Positions 1 to 8,392 are shown, counted from the first letter of the stretch. The stretch: 29,957 nucleotides of DNA from Rikenellaceae bacterium UBA1749 (GCA_002315675.1 DCHP01000005.1:309-30265), one strand, 5' to 3'. Notes: generated by a model from the sequence alone, not told the origin. Translations and numbers: made by a program.

Positions 1-38
1 CCGTTCTTAGAACTACCAACACCTTTCTTATGTGCCAT
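1..38 (-). CDS. rpmA: 50S ribosomal protein L27, N-terminal fragment
   Basis: The gene runs off the left edge. Only the start codon (ATG at 36-38 on the minus strand) and about twelve codons are present, reading MAHKKGVGSSKNG. That is the characteristic N-terminus of bacterial L27, whose flexible N-terminal arm reaches toward the peptidyl-transferase centre. The form seen starts directly with MAHKKG, without the cleavable extension known from Firmicutes L27. It lies 24 bp after rplU on the same strand, the standard rplU-rpmA order, so the two are almost certainly co-transcribed from the promoter upstream of rplU. Identity is secure despite the short piece, because both sequence and position agree. 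Confidence 0.93.
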   Translation of the reverse strand, partial: MAHKKGVGSSKN

Positions 39-62
39 CTGTCTATACTCTTTTTAGGTTAA

Positions 63-380
63 TTAATTAGCTGAAACTATTTCGTCGATCTGAATCTGAG
101 TCAAGCACTGGCGATGACCATTCTGTGTCTGATAACCTTTACGACGACGTTTTTTGAAAACAATCACCTTATCATCTTTAAGGTGACGAAGCACTGTTGC
201 TTCAACCTTGGCGTCTTTTACTGTAGGTGCACCAACTGAAACCTTACCGTCAGCATCTACTAGCAGAACTTTATCGAAGCTCACTTTAGACCCTTCTGAG
301 TCTTTAAGACGGTGAACATAGAGCTTGCGACCAGCTTCAGCCTTGAACTGCTGTCCTGCTATTTCTACGATTGCGTACAT
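63..380 (-). CDS. rplU: 50S ribosomal protein L21
   Basis: This 105-residue protein has the normal length and signatures of bacterial L21, a component of the large ribosomal subunit that binds 23S rRNA. It starts MYAIVEIAGQQFKAEAG and has the basic C-terminal signature VFKKRRRKGYQTQNGHRQ near residues 74-91, followed by a T-x-I-x-I strand. It precedes rpmA by 24 bp. A promoter match lies about 55 bp upstream, overlapping the end of pyrF, so the ribosomal pair is probably transcribed independently of the prfA-pyrF unit. The start is the only sensible ATG. Nothing is unusual in the protein. Confidence 0.97.
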   Translation of the reverse strand: MYAIVEIAGQQFKAEAGRKLYVHRLKDSEGSKVSFDKVLLVDADGKVSVGAPTVKDAKVEATVLRHLKDDKVIVFKKRRRKGYQTQNGHRQCLTQIQIDEIVSAN

Positions 381-412
381 TGATTAGTTATTTTTGTTAA
401 TTATTAATACTC

Positions 413-465
413 CAGCTTTTAGCTGAGAGAGTGCAAATATATGCTATTTTTTTTATTGCAACAAA
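413..465 (-). promoter_or_regulatory. rplU-rpmA promoter and short leader hairpin
   Basis: On the minus strand the -7 element reads TATATTTG (434-441). A TTTG lies 20 nt upstream (462-465) and a TTG 17 nt upstream (459-461). Both spacings fit the Bacteroidota promoter consensus. Just inside the predicted transcript is a small hairpin, CAGCT-AAA-AGCTG (413-425). The -33 side overlaps the pyrF stop codon (466-468). Promoter assignment is by consensus only. Confidence 0.6.
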
Positions 466-1290
466 TCAAATATATTTTTCTAGCAATAATTCCATCTGTT
501 TCTGCACTTTTTCTGCTTCCTTACCAGCAGCCTCAGCAAAGTCCTCATTTGTTGAAGCATAAATAATCGCCCTGGAGGAATTAACTATCAGACCGCAATG
601 GCTATTCATTCCATATTTTGCGACATCATCAAGGGAACCTCCCTGCGCACCAATACCTGGAACCAAAAGAAAATGATCGGGAACTATTTTCCTGATATCA
701 GAAAGAGACTCGGCTTTCGTAGCACCCACCACATACATCATGTTTTCCTTCGAACCCCAGCTGGAAGAACATTTAAGAACAAGTTCATACAGTTTGTCGC
801 CATTTTGCATAATCTGCTGCTCGAAATCCTGTGAAGACTTATTTGATGTCAGGGCGAGAACTATGAGCCATTTACCATCTTTCTCCAGAAATGGGGAAGC
901 ACTATCCAAACCCATATACGGGGACAAAGTTACAGCATCAACGCCAAATGTATCAAAGAAAGCATCTGCATACATTTTTGATGTATTGCCTATATCACCT
1001 CTTTTGGCATCTGCAATAATAAACTGATCCGGATAATTATCCTTTATATACCTTACAGTCTTTTCAAAGGAAACCATTCCTGCAGGTCCATTCTGTTCAT
1101 AGAAAGCAGTATTTGGTTTATATGCGATACAATATGGTGCAGTGGCATCCACTATTGCCTTATTGAATTCAAAAATCGGATCTTCCTTTGATTTCAGAAA
1201 TTCAGGAATCTTTCTAATGTCAGAATCAAGTCCTACAGCCAGGAAACTCTTCTTTCTTTTAACATTACAGAACAACTCATCGTAATTCAT
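466..1290 (-). CDS. pyrF: Orotidine 5'-phosphate decarboxylase (type 2)
   Basis: This 274-residue enzyme decarboxylates OMP to UMP, the last step of de novo pyrimidine synthesis, in the cytoplasm. The catalytic signature DAKRGDIGNT is at residues 94-103 and carries the Asp-x-Lys-x-x-x-Asp tetrad residues D94, K96 and D99. An N-terminal strand with AVGLDSD (18-24) and a phosphate-binding segment with PGIGAQGG further on complete the barrel. Length and the order of motifs fit the longer type 2 PyrF group rather than the ~230-residue E. coli type. It starts 9 bp after the DUF2752 gene and is probably the last gene of the prfA unit. A lone TAGATTTG at 1295-1302 could be a -7 box but has no -33 partner and would give an essentially leaderless mRNA. 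Confidence 0.96.
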   Translation of the reverse strand: MNYDELFCNVKRKKSFLAVGLDSDIRKIPEFLKSKEDPIFEFNKAIVDATAPYCIAYKPNTAFYEQNGPAGMVSFEKTVRYIKDNYPDQFIIADAKRGDIGNTSKMYADAFFDTFGVDAVTLSPYMGLDSASPFLEKDGKWLIVLALTSNKSSQDFEQQIMQNGDKLYELVLKCSSSWGSKENMMYVVGATKAESLSDIRKIVPDHFLLVPGIGAQGGSLDDVAKYGMNSHCGLIVNSSRAIIYASTNEDFAEAAGKEAEKVQKQMELLLEKYI

Positions 1291-1299
1291 AGTACAAAT

Positions 1300-1599
1300 C
1301 TATCTTTTTAAATTTCTCACTGATTGATAGAGCCACTTGCTCCATACATAAAAAAATAGTGGGAATATGATTATTATTAATTTATTATAACACCAGGCTT
1401 CTTCAAATCTAAGATGAAGAAGACACCATATTGCCCTGGTTGTTCCACATCCTATACAATCATCTCCCGTAAAATGTTTATATAGACAAATCGAATGACT
1501 TGTATCAGACAACAAGGATTCAGGGAGAAGAAAAAACAGGAACGGCAGAAGTAAAAGCAGAATTATCTTTATCTTATATGACAATCGTGTTTCCTTCAC
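1300..1599 (-). CDS. DUF2752 family small membrane protein
   Basis: This 99-residue protein has the DUF2752 hallmark C-x2-C-G-x-T-R-A (C48, C51, G52, T54, R55, A56) in a short loop between hydrophobic segments. The N-terminal segment (about 10-28) and the C-terminal segment (about 74-91) look membrane-spanning, and a third, shorter one follows the motif. The family has no established biochemical function that I know of. The paired cysteines suggest metal binding or redox, which is inference. Its start overlaps the end of the upstream TM2 gene by 26 bp in another frame, implying translational coupling, and pyrF follows after 9 bp. An earlier or later start cannot be excluded, but the overlap keeps the complete motif and first helix. 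Confidence 0.85.
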   Translation of the reverse strand: MKETRLSYKIKIILLLLLPFLFFLLPESLLSDTSHSICLYKHFTGDDCIGCGTTRAIWCLLHLRFEEAWCYNKLIIIIFPLFFYVWSKWLYQSVRNLKR

Positions 1600-1882
1600 T
1601 ATCCTTAAACGAACCGACCAGAATCATAATAAGATCTATAAGTGCCCAGATGAAGCATCCGCCAAAAGTTAATAGCTGGATAATCCCTATTGCAATATGC
1701 CCGGTATAGAATCTATGAGCTCCTATAAAACCGCAAAAAAGACAAAGAAGCAGTGTAATAACGCCTTCGTACTCTCCATGTTGTCTGTTGGATCTTGTCT
1801 TTCCTTCTTCAAGAGATCTTCCGCAGTGTATGCACACCACTGCATCATCAAATACCTCCTGTCCACAATACTTACAAAACAT
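1574..1882 (-). CDS. TM2-domain membrane protein with N-terminal zinc ribbon
   Basis: This 102-residue protein begins with a compact zinc-ribbon of four cysteines in two knuckles (C3-x2-C6-G and C17-x2-C20-G). A charged linker follows (about 22-38), then a TM2 domain: one hydrophobic helix, the conserved turn GFIGAHRFYTGH, a second helix, and a terminal segment with WALIDLI. The zinc ribbon is expected in the cytoplasm. TM2 proteins are common small membrane proteins of unknown mechanism. The gene starts 33 bp after prfA and overlaps the DUF2752 gene by 26 bp, so the two are likely made together. I see no promoter of its own. Confidence 0.88.
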   Translation of the reverse strand: MFCKYCGQEVFDDAVVCIHCGRSLEEGKTRSNRQHGEYEGVITLLLCLFCGFIGAHRFYTGHIAIGIIQLLTFGGCFIWALIDLIMILVGSFKDSEGNTIVI

Positions 1883-1915
1883 AATATTATGATTTTAAAA
1901 GTTACTCATGAAAAA

Positions 1916-2992
1916 CTACTCTTCAGAAGCAGCTTGAAGACGTTCAGCATTTTCTGCAAACTGAAGTTTGTCAATTACTTCCTGGATATCGCCATCCATA
2001 AACGCCTGAAGATTGTACATTGTATACCCTATTCTATGGTCAGTTACACGACCTTGCGGATAGTTATATGTACGAATCTTTGCAGACCTGTCTCCTGTAG
2101 ATACCATTGTTTTCCTTTTACTTGAAATCTCATCAAGATATTTCTGATATTCCAAATTGTAGATACGGGTTCTAAGTTCAGCCAAGGCTTTGTCATAGTT
2201 TTTCAACTGAGATTTCTGATCCTGACATTGCACAACAATACCAGTTGGGATATGCGTCAGTCGAATAGCGGAATATGTCGTATTCACACACTGTCCACCT
2301 GGGCCTGAAGCACAGAAGGTATCCTTTCTGATATCATCTGTCTTAAGTTCAATATCAAACTCTTCTGCTTCAGGAAGAACCGCTACTGACGATGCTGATG
2401 TATGGATACGGCCTTGTGTCTCTGTCTGAGGAACTCGCTGAACACGATGAACTCCACTTTCATATTTTAGAACACCATATACGCCTTCGCCCGAAATTTT
2501 AGCAACAACTTCCTTGAATCCTCCGGCAGCCCCTTCGTTCTGACTGGTAATCTCTGCTTTCCAGCCCTTACGCTCACAGAACTTCAAGTACATGCGAAGA
2601 AGATCTCCCGCAAAAATAGCAGCTTCATCACCACCTGTTCCGCCTCGAATTTCAAGAATGGCATTCTTGGCATCCTGCGGATCCGCAGGAATCAACATAA
2701 GTTTAATATCATCTTCCATCTGAGCAATGGATGGTTCGAGCTCTTCAACTTCGAGCTTCGCCATCTCCCTCATTTCCTCATCCTTTTCATTTGCCAAGAG
2801 TTCCTTCGCCTCCTGTAGATTAGCAAGAGCAATACGATATTTCTCAGCTGCAGCAATAATTGGAGTCATTTCCTTATATTCGCGATTGAGCTGAATATAG
2901 CGTTTCATATCGCCCATGACCTCTGGAGAATTAATTTCCTGTGAAATTTTCTGATATTTCTCCTTAATTCCTTCTAGTTTATCTAAAATCAT
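1916..2992 (-). CDS. prfA: Peptide chain release factor 1
   Basis: This 358-residue protein is RF1, which recognises UAA and UAG and triggers peptide release. The order is an N-terminal helical domain, the codon-recognition tripeptide PxT as P188-Q-T190 (PAT in E. coli), and the catalytic loop with GGQ at 232-234, then the conserved QDQKSQLKNYDKA segment. The PxT motif, rather than RF2's SPF, decides RF1 over RF2. Cysteine follows the GGQ glutamine where E. coli has histidine, which I regard as lineage variation. A consensus promoter lies just upstream, inside the 3' end of the metallopeptidase gene. It heads the prfA-TM2-DUF2752-pyrF unit. Confidence 0.97.
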   Translation of the reverse strand: MILDKLEGIKEKYQKISQEINSPEVMGDMKRYIQLNREYKEMTPIIAAAEKYRIALANLQEAKELLANEKDEEMREMAKLEVEELEPSIAQMEDDIKLMLIPADPQDAKNAILEIRGGTGGDEAAIFAGDLLRMYLKFCERKGWKAEITSQNEGAAGGFKEVVAKISGEGVYGVLKYESGVHRVQRVPQTETQGRIHTSASSVAVLPEAEEFDIELKTDDIRKDTFCASGPGGQCVNTTYSAIRLTHIPTGIVVQCQDQKSQLKNYDKALAELRTRIYNLEYQKYLDEISSKRKTMVSTGDRSAKIRTYNYPQGRVTDHRIGYTMYNLQAFMDGDIQEVIDKLQFAENAERLQAASEE

Positions 2993-3011
2993 AAATTGTT
3001 ACTTAATTGGA

Positions 3012-3045
3012 CAAAGATAAATATTTAGTCTCTGTTTCGGGCAAA
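3012..3045 (-). promoter_or_regulatory. prfA promoter
   Basis: The minus strand reads TATCTTTG at 3012-3019, an exact match to TAnnTTTG, with a TTTG at 3042-3045 (22-nt spacing). The upstream box lies within the last codons of the YugP-like gene. The predicted transcript starts roughly 15 bp before the prfA ATG. Confidence 0.6.
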
Positions 3046-3702
3046 ACCAAGATAATATATTATAGTTGCTATCGCAGAAAGCGCCGCAACCAGATAAGTT
3101 CTTGCCGCCCATTTCAAAGAGGTCTGTGCTGCTTCCATTTCACTTTCAGGCATCATTCTTTCCCGGGTTAACCAAGTCATAGCCCTCTGGGATGCATTAT
3201 ATTCAACGGGCAAAGTGACAATTGAGAATAAAGCTGAAATACAAAGCAGTCCTATTCCAGCATAAAAAACATATGGATTATGAATTGAAGACAATAGAAT
3301 TATTCCTATTATGATAACCCAAGTTGATGCTGTTGAAGCAAAATTTGTTATTGGTACCAACGCAGAGCGCACCATTACAGGAAAATACTGTTCTGCATGC
3401 TGGACAGCATGTCCACATTCATGACAGGCAACTGCCTGAGCTGCAATTGAATAGCTATTATATACAGAATCAGACAGATTAACTGTTTTATTTGCTGGAT
3501 TATAATGGTCAGTCAACTTTCCTGAGACGTGGGTAATCTTCACGTCATAAATACCATTATCGTGCAACATCTTCTCGGCAATCTGCCCACCTGTCAGACC
3601 ATTTCGGGCAGGAACTTTGGAATACTTGCTGAAAACCGAATTCAATCTTGCCTGAACAGCATATCCTAGGACTCCAACAACAATCAAAAGTAAAAATTCC
3701 AT
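3025..3702 (-). CDS. YugP-type membrane zinc metallopeptidase
   Basis: This 225-residue membrane protein belongs to the neutral zinc metallopeptidase family typified by B. subtilis YugP. An N-terminal hydrophobic segment (1-18) is followed by a soluble region and the zinc motif H94-E-C-G-H98 in the context ACHECGHAVQHAE. A VEYNASQRA segment near residue 167 carries the probable third, glutamate ligand. Two strongly hydrophobic stretches (about 125-165) and one at the C-terminus (about 200-218) anchor it. The physiological substrate of the family is not established. The gene follows the dehydrogenase by 31 bp on the same strand and may share its transcript. Confidence 0.9.
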   Translation of the reverse strand: MEFLLLIVVGVLGYAVQARLNSVFSKYSKVPARNGLTGGQIAEKMLHDNGIYDVKITHVSGKLTDHYNPANKTVNLSDSVYNSYSIAAQAVACHECGHAVQHAEQYFPVMVRSALVPITNFASTASTWVIIIGIILLSSIHNPYVFYAGIGLLCISALFSIVTLPVEYNASQRAMTWLTRERMMPESEMEAAQTSLKWAARTYLVAALSAIATIIYYLGFARNRD

Positions 3703-3733
3703 AAAAACTATTTTTTTAACTTACTATAACAAC

Positions 3734-4792
3734 CTATTTGAATTCCTTGGCAATAGATAGGAGATCTGCTTCAATTGATGGAAGAAGTTCTATACCATCA
3801 CGTAGTATTCTCTCTTTCTTCTCTCTTTCCTTATCACCTGGAATATATACTCTCTCCTCGCCTTTTGCAGGTTTTGCGGCACGGAATGTTTCTATCCATT
3901 TATCCATTTCCGCCTTGAACTCTTCTTTTGACCTGAATGCATCAATACGCATAGCTCCAAAGAAATGACCAAGTCCTTCACCGACTTTTTCTGATTTTAG
4001 TGGTAGATAAGCGACCTGAGGGGGAACAAATGGACCAAAATTGGCACCGGAGAAAACACTTGAGAAAATATCAACAATCGCTCCCATACAATAACCTTTG
4101 TGGCTACCATGCTTTTCATCACCACCAAGTGGTACAATAGCACCTCCACGGGTAATGATATCAGGATCTGTGGATGGACATCCATCTGCATCCTGCACCC
4201 AACCTGTAGGGCAACTTTCACCCTTTTTACCCATTATTGCGAGTTTTCCACGAGCAATTGGTGTTGTAGCAAAATCAGCTACAAAAGCGGGATATTTTCC
4301 TGCCGGTATTGCCACCGCAATAGGATTAGTCCCAAGCAGTCTGGACGTAGACAAAGTCGGAGCAACCAAAGGATTAGCATTGGTCATTGCTACACCAGTC
4401 ATATCATGTTCAAGAGCCATTCTGGCATAATATCCAGCAATACCGAAATGATTTGAATTACATGTAGCAACCCAGCCTGAGCCTGCCTTTTCAGCTTTCT
4501 CTATAGCTAATTTCATTGAGTAATGTGCAGCAACGATTCCAATGGCACCATCACCATCAACAGTGGCAGTAGAAGGACTTTCATGAACAATATGGACATT
4601 AGGGGTTACATTGATTCTGTCAGCTTTCCAGAGTTGGTATATATCCTTTACCCTCAACATTCCATGTGAGGACAATCCGTGAAGTTCGGCAGCAAGCAAA
4701 ACTTCTGTTACAATTGATGCATCTTCATCGGAACATCCCATCCCAAGAAAAATGCCCTTGCATATATCATATAATTCTTGATACTTATACAT
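3734..4792 (-). CDS. Ldh/malate-type NAD(P)-dependent 2-hydroxyacid dehydrogenase
   Basis: This 352-residue protein belongs to the Ldh_2 / type-2 malate dehydrogenase family (relatives: YbiC, AllD, DlgD, ComC), which interconverts 2-hydroxy acids and 2-oxo acids with NAD(P). Visible signatures are SSHGMLR (H44), CNSNHFGIAGYYA with the probable catalytic H115, and the nucleotide-binding GTNPIAVAIP near residue 155. I chose the ATG at 4790-4792 (MYKYQELYDI) because the family's N-terminus begins there. The frame stays open to 4882, but the upstream 30 residues are A/T-rich leader and look unlike the family. The exact substrate cannot be told from sequence. The YugP-like gene follows by 31 bp. 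Confidence 0.88.
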   Translation of the reverse strand: MYKYQELYDICKGIFLGMGCSDEDASIVTEVLLAAELHGLSSHGMLRVKDIYQLWKADRINVTPNVHIVHESPSTATVDGDGAIGIVAAHYSMKLAIEKAEKAGSGWVATCNSNHFGIAGYYARMALEHDMTGVAMTNANPLVAPTLSTSRLLGTNPIAVAIPAGKYPAFVADFATTPIARGKLAIMGKKGESCPTGWVQDADGCPSTDPDIITRGGAIVPLGGDEKHGSHKGYCMGAIVDIFSSVFSGANFGPFVPPQVAYLPLKSEKVGEGLGHFFGAMRIDAFRSKEEFKAEMDKWIETFRAAKPAKGEERVYIPGDKEREKKERILRDGIELLPSIEADLLSIAKEFK

Positions 4793-4948
4793 AACAAATA
4801 AAAAATAAAATGAACTAATTTCTGTTTTCTCTTCTGAAATAGCATCATGGAAAGCATTTATCAAATACTCGCCATGGCACATTAATAATTAGAAAAGGTC
4901 TTCATGCGGCACATGCGCTATGAGATGGAACTTATACCGGCACACCTC

Positions 4949-5872
4949 TTATTTTGATTTCAGGAATCTATCCGCTTCAAGAGCTGCCATACATCCAGAA
5001 CCGGCAGCCACTATGGCCTGACGGTAATGAGGATCCTGTACGTCTCCAGCCGCAAACACACCTGGAACATTTGTTTTAGGAGAACCTGGTATTGTCTTGA
5101 TATATCCTTCAGCATCAACTTCTATATACTCCCTGAATACTTCAGTATTCGGATGATGCCCTATTGCCAGGAAGAAACCATCAAGAGGCAGATCATATAT
5201 TTCCCCATCATTCTTCTTCAAACGGACACCAGTTACACCTTCCCCATCTCCAAGAATTTCTACCGTATTATGTTCGAACAAAACTTCAATATTATCTGTT
5301 GACATAACTCTATCCTGCATGGCCTGACTGGCACGTAGGAAATTTTTACGGACTATAAGATACACTTTCCTGCATAAGGATGCAAGGTATGTCGCTTCCT
5401 CACAGGCTGTATCACCTCCCCCAACTACGGCAACAACTTTTTTCCGATAGAAGAAACCATCACATGTTGCACATGCAGACACCCCCATTCCCTTGAATTT
5501 ATCTTCACTTTCAAGTCCAAGATATTTTGCGGAAGCTCCTGTAGAAATGATTACAGTATCAGCTACATACAAGGTACCATCGTCAAGAGTAACTTTAAAG
5601 GGGCTTTCTGAAAAGTCAACTTTTGTTACAATTCCAGAGATGCATGTTGTTCCCAGACGGATAGCCTGCTGACGAAATTCGCCCATCATATCTGTACCGG
5701 CAATACCATTCGGGTAACCGGGAAAATTTTCAATTTCGGTTGTAGTTGTCAACTGTCCTCCAGGTTGAAGTCCTTCAATAAGCACTGGATTCATCGCAGC
5801 ACGTGACGCATATATAGCAGCAGTATATCCTGCAGGGCCACTACCTATTATCAAGCATTTTACTGTATCCAT
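4949..5872 (-). CDS. trxB: Thioredoxin reductase
   Basis: This 307-residue FAD/NADPH enzyme reduces thioredoxin in the cytoplasm. The FAD-binding GSGPAGYTAAIYA lies at 10-22, the redox-active C134-A-T-C137 next to D138-G, the NADPH-binding GGGDTA at 151-156, and the C-terminal FAD motif GVFAAGDVQD. Length and order match low-molecular-weight bacterial TrxB exactly. It has its own consensus promoter 23-56 bp upstream and is divergent from the GH95-like gene. I found no convincing terminator in the 156 bp between its stop and the next gene's chosen start. Confidence 0.97.
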   Translation of the reverse strand: MDTVKCLIIGSGPAGYTAAIYASRAAMNPVLIEGLQPGGQLTTTTEIENFPGYPNGIAGTDMMGEFRQQAIRLGTTCISGIVTKVDFSESPFKVTLDDGTLYVADTVIISTGASAKYLGLESEDKFKGMGVSACATCDGFFYRKKVVAVVGGGDTACEEATYLASLCRKVYLIVRKNFLRASQAMQDRVMSTDNIEVLFEHNTVEILGDGEGVTGVRLKKNDGEIYDLPLDGFFLAIGHHPNTEVFREYIEVDAEGYIKTIPGSPKTNVPGVFAAGDVQDPHYRQAIVAAGSGCMAALEADRFLKSK

Positions 5873-5894
5873 AAGAATAATTGTTTAATAGATA

Positions 5895-5928
5895 CAAATA
5901 TATAAAGAAAACGGATATTTTCCACAAA
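5895..5928 (-). promoter_or_regulatory. trxB promoter
   Basis: The minus strand has TATATTTG at 5895-5902 and TTTG at 5925-5928 with 22-nt spacing, a good Bacteroidota promoter match. The implied leader is short, about 15-20 nt. The remaining intergenic DNA to about 6084 shows no gene or strong hairpin. Confidence 0.6.
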
Positions 5929-6084
5929 GCCAGTATTCTGACTCAATTCTGCAAAGTCAGCTTAGAAATGCAACATAAATATAGATTATTGATCCTGCAG
6001 AGAGATTAGAGGAAGTGAATAGGATTACCGGAAAATGCAGGGTATTGGCAGGGCATATAGGGGAATTGACAGAAGACAATGGAT

Positions 6085-6115
6085 TTTGGGATGATGGCTA
6101 TTTTGAGTAAATTTG
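6085..6115 (+). promoter_or_regulatory. Promoter of the GH95-like gene
   Basis: TTTG at 6085-6088 and TAAATTTG at 6108-6115 are separated by 19 nt, an excellent consensus match on the plus strand. The predicted transcript begins near 6121, leaving a leader of roughly 25-30 nt before the ATG at 6149. Confidence 0.65.
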
Positions 6116-6148
6116 TCAATAGCAAGTAAATACAACACTTGAAACCAT

Positions 6149-8380
6149 ATGAAAAAATCCTTAATCCTTCTTTCTGTCCTTTTACTGTCATGTTCCAGAT
6201 TTGGGACTTGTGTTCCCAAGGAATCAGACAGTGATCTAAACTTCAAAGAACTTTCAAAAACATGGGATGAAGCAATCCCTCTAGGTAATGCGGAAATAGG
6301 TGAACTTATCTGGGAAAAAGAAGGCAAGTTGCGTCTTTCCCTGGATCATTCTGATCTCTGGGATTTGAGACCTTCTTCCATTATTACAGAACAAGGCAAT
6401 TTCAGCTACAAATGGGTACAGGAAAGAGTAAATGCCGGGGACTTGACTTCAATAGATGACAAAATTAATATCCCTTATGGGTATGAGGCTGTTCCTACAA
6501 AGATTCCATGCGCTGCCATCGAGTTTCCAATAGAGTCTTTCGGCAAAGTATCATATTCAAGATTGTATCTCCTTGATGCGGTATGTATAACAAAATGGGA
6601 AAGTGGAGAAAGTCTTGAGACATTTGTAAATGCATCAGAGCCAGTAGGATGGTTTATTTTCAGAGGATTGAAGAATGACGATTTTGTTCCGCAAATAGAT
6701 ACTCCGGATTACAATACCCATATAGAAAAATCTGTAGAGGGACATAGCAATATTGATCTTATGGCCTTAGGGTATGAGCAAGGTGAAATATCCTCAAAAG
6801 AAAACACTATTCTGTATCATCAAAAAGGATCAGGGGACTTTTCATATGATGTTGCCATCACCTGGAAAAGATCTAATGACACCATGTACGGGACTTGGAG
6901 TGTATGCTCTTCAATCAAAGGTGGCGATGCAGCCAAACTGGCAAAAGACGCCCTGAACAAAGGATACAAAGCCTCAAGAAACCAACATGCCAGATACTGG
7001 GATTCATTCTGGAATGCATCTTCCGTATCTCTTCCTGATACGATTCTGCAACATCAGTATGACATGGAAATGTACAAACTCGGTTCTGCAAGCCGTGAAA
7101 ATTCGCGTCCAATTTCACTTCAAGCCATCTGGACTGCAGACAACGGGTTGCTACCTCCATGGAAGGGTGATTATCATAATGACCTAAACACTCAACTATG
7201 TTACTGGCCCGTATACAGGGGGAATCATCTATCCGAAGGACTGGCATTCCTGAATACCCTATGGAATCAACGGGAAACCTATCGGAAGTACACAAGTGAT
7301 TTCTTTGGTGTAAATGGGATTATCGTTCCAGGAGTAATGGATCTTTTGGGGCGTCCTATGGGAGGATGGCCTCAATATTCTTTCTCTCCTACTGCCGGAG
7401 CATGGTGCGCACATCATTTCTACCTTCATTGGAAATACTCGGCAGATAATGATTTCTTGCGTGACCGTGCATACCCGTTTATGAAGGATGTTGCTGTCGC
7501 ACTAGATGAATTATCCATCAAGGATTCTTCAGGTAAGCGTGGCTTACCTTTAAGTACAAGTCCCGAAATATACGAGTGTGGTGAAAAAGCATGGTTTAGA
7601 ACTATTACCAACTATGATTTGGCTTTGATGCGCTTTACATTCGGAGCAGCAGCTGAGATGGCATCGGTATTAGGCCTTGATGATGACGCAGGAAGATGGT
7701 CGAAATGTCTTGGCGAAATGCCTCAATTTGATATAGATGAAGATTCATCAATGACTTTTGCACATGGTTTTCCATATAATGTTTCCCATAGGCATCTTTC
7801 ACATGCTATGGCTATCTATCCTCTTGGACTATTAGACGTAAATGACGGGATCGAAACCGAGAAAATCATAAACAGCACAATTAAGAATATTGATAAGTAT
7901 GGACCTGACTACTGGTGTGGTTACACATATAGTTGGCTTGGAAATATGAAAGCAAGAGCTCTTGATGGTGATGGAGCCGCTGATAATTTAAGAGTCTTTT
8001 CCAAGTGTTTCTGTCTTAAAAATAGTTTTCACGTCAATGGTGATCAGACAGCAACCGGGAAATCACTATTTACTTACCGTCCTTTTACCCTTGAGGGAAA
8101 TTTCGCCTTTGCCTCAGCCATACAGGAGATGCTGATACAAAGCCATACAGGTATTGTCCGTATTTTCCCTGCATTGCCTTCATCATGGAAGGATGTAAGT
8201 TTTTCAAAGTTACGTACACGCGGTGCGTTCCTCGTTTCTGCCAGGATGGAGAAAGGGAAAGTCGTATCAGCAGAAATATTCAGTGAAAAAGGAGGAAAAG
8301 TTGATGTAAATCTTCCAGGTGATACAACAGTTCTACATTTTGACACAAAACCTGGTCAGACGATTGATTTAATGAACTGA
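6149..8380 (+). CDS. GH95-like glycoside hydrolase, lipoprotein
   Basis: This 743-residue protein has a lipoprotein signal (lipobox LLLSC, lipidated C15) and should be anchored in an envelope membrane. It resembles GH95 (alpha-L-fucosidase/alpha-L-galactosidase) along its length: an N-terminal beta domain with WDEAIPLGNAEIGELIW (39-55) and a catalytic (alpha/alpha)6-barrel region. The barrel region contains DLNTQLCYWP (345-354), TSPE (470-473), HRHLSHAMAIYPLG (547-560) and LEGNF (648-652). A beta domain with the typical IRIFPALP-like ending closes the protein. E473 fits the general acid. Two usual GH95 positions appear changed: Asp345 where Asn-x-Asn is normal, and Glu649 where Asp-Gly-Asn-Phe is normal. 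Substrate is therefore uncertain. It stands alone between trxB and mraY, away from the SusCD pair, with its own promoter. Confidence 0.8.
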   Translation: MKKSLILLSVLLLSCSRFGTCVPKESDSDLNFKELSKTWDEAIPLGNAEIGELIWEKEGKLRLSLDHSDLWDLRPSSIITEQGNFSYKWVQERVNAGDLTSIDDKINIPYGYEAVPTKIPCAAIEFPIESFGKVSYSRLYLLDAVCITKWESGESLETFVNASEPVGWFIFRGLKNDDFVPQIDTPDYNTHIEKSVEGHSNIDLMALGYEQGEISSKENTILYHQKGSGDFSYDVAITWKRSNDTMYGTWSVCSSIKGGDAAKLAKDALNKGYKASRNQHARYWDSFWNASSVSLPDTILQHQYDMEMYKLGSASRENSRPISLQAIWTADNGLLPPWKGDYHNDLNTQLCYWPVYRGNHLSEGLAFLNTLWNQRETYRKYTSDFFGVNGIIVPGVMDLLGRPMGGWPQYSFSPTAGAWCAHHFYLHWKYSADNDFLRDRAYPFMKDVAVALDELSIKDSSGKRGLPLSTSPEIYECGEKAWFRTITNYDLALMRFTFGAAAEMASVLGLDDDAGRWSKCLGEMPQFDIDEDSSMTFAHGFPYNVSHRHLSHAMAIYPLGLLDVNDGIETEKIINSTIKNIDKYGPDYWCGYTYSWLGNMKARALDGDGAADNLRVFSKCFCLKNSFHVNGDQTATGKSLFTYRPFTLEGNFAFASAIQEMLIQSHTGIVRIFPALPSSWKDVSFSKLRTRGAFLVSARMEKGKVVSAEIFSEKGGKVDVNLPGDTTVLHFDTKPGQTIDLMN

Positions 8381-8392
8381 TTTTTCACATTA

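Noticed and set aside
1295..1302. TAGATTTG as a separate pyrF promoter
   Set aside because: No -33 partner, and the start of transcription would fall on the ATG itself; co-transcription with the upstream genes is simpler.
1697..2125. 142-codon plus-strand open frame
   Set aside because: It is antisense to prfA and the TM2 gene; both of those have clear family motifs.
4793..4882. Thirty-residue N-terminal extension of the Ldh-type dehydrogenase
   Set aside because: The family begins at MYKYQELYD; the extension is A/T-rich leader and has no family resemblance.
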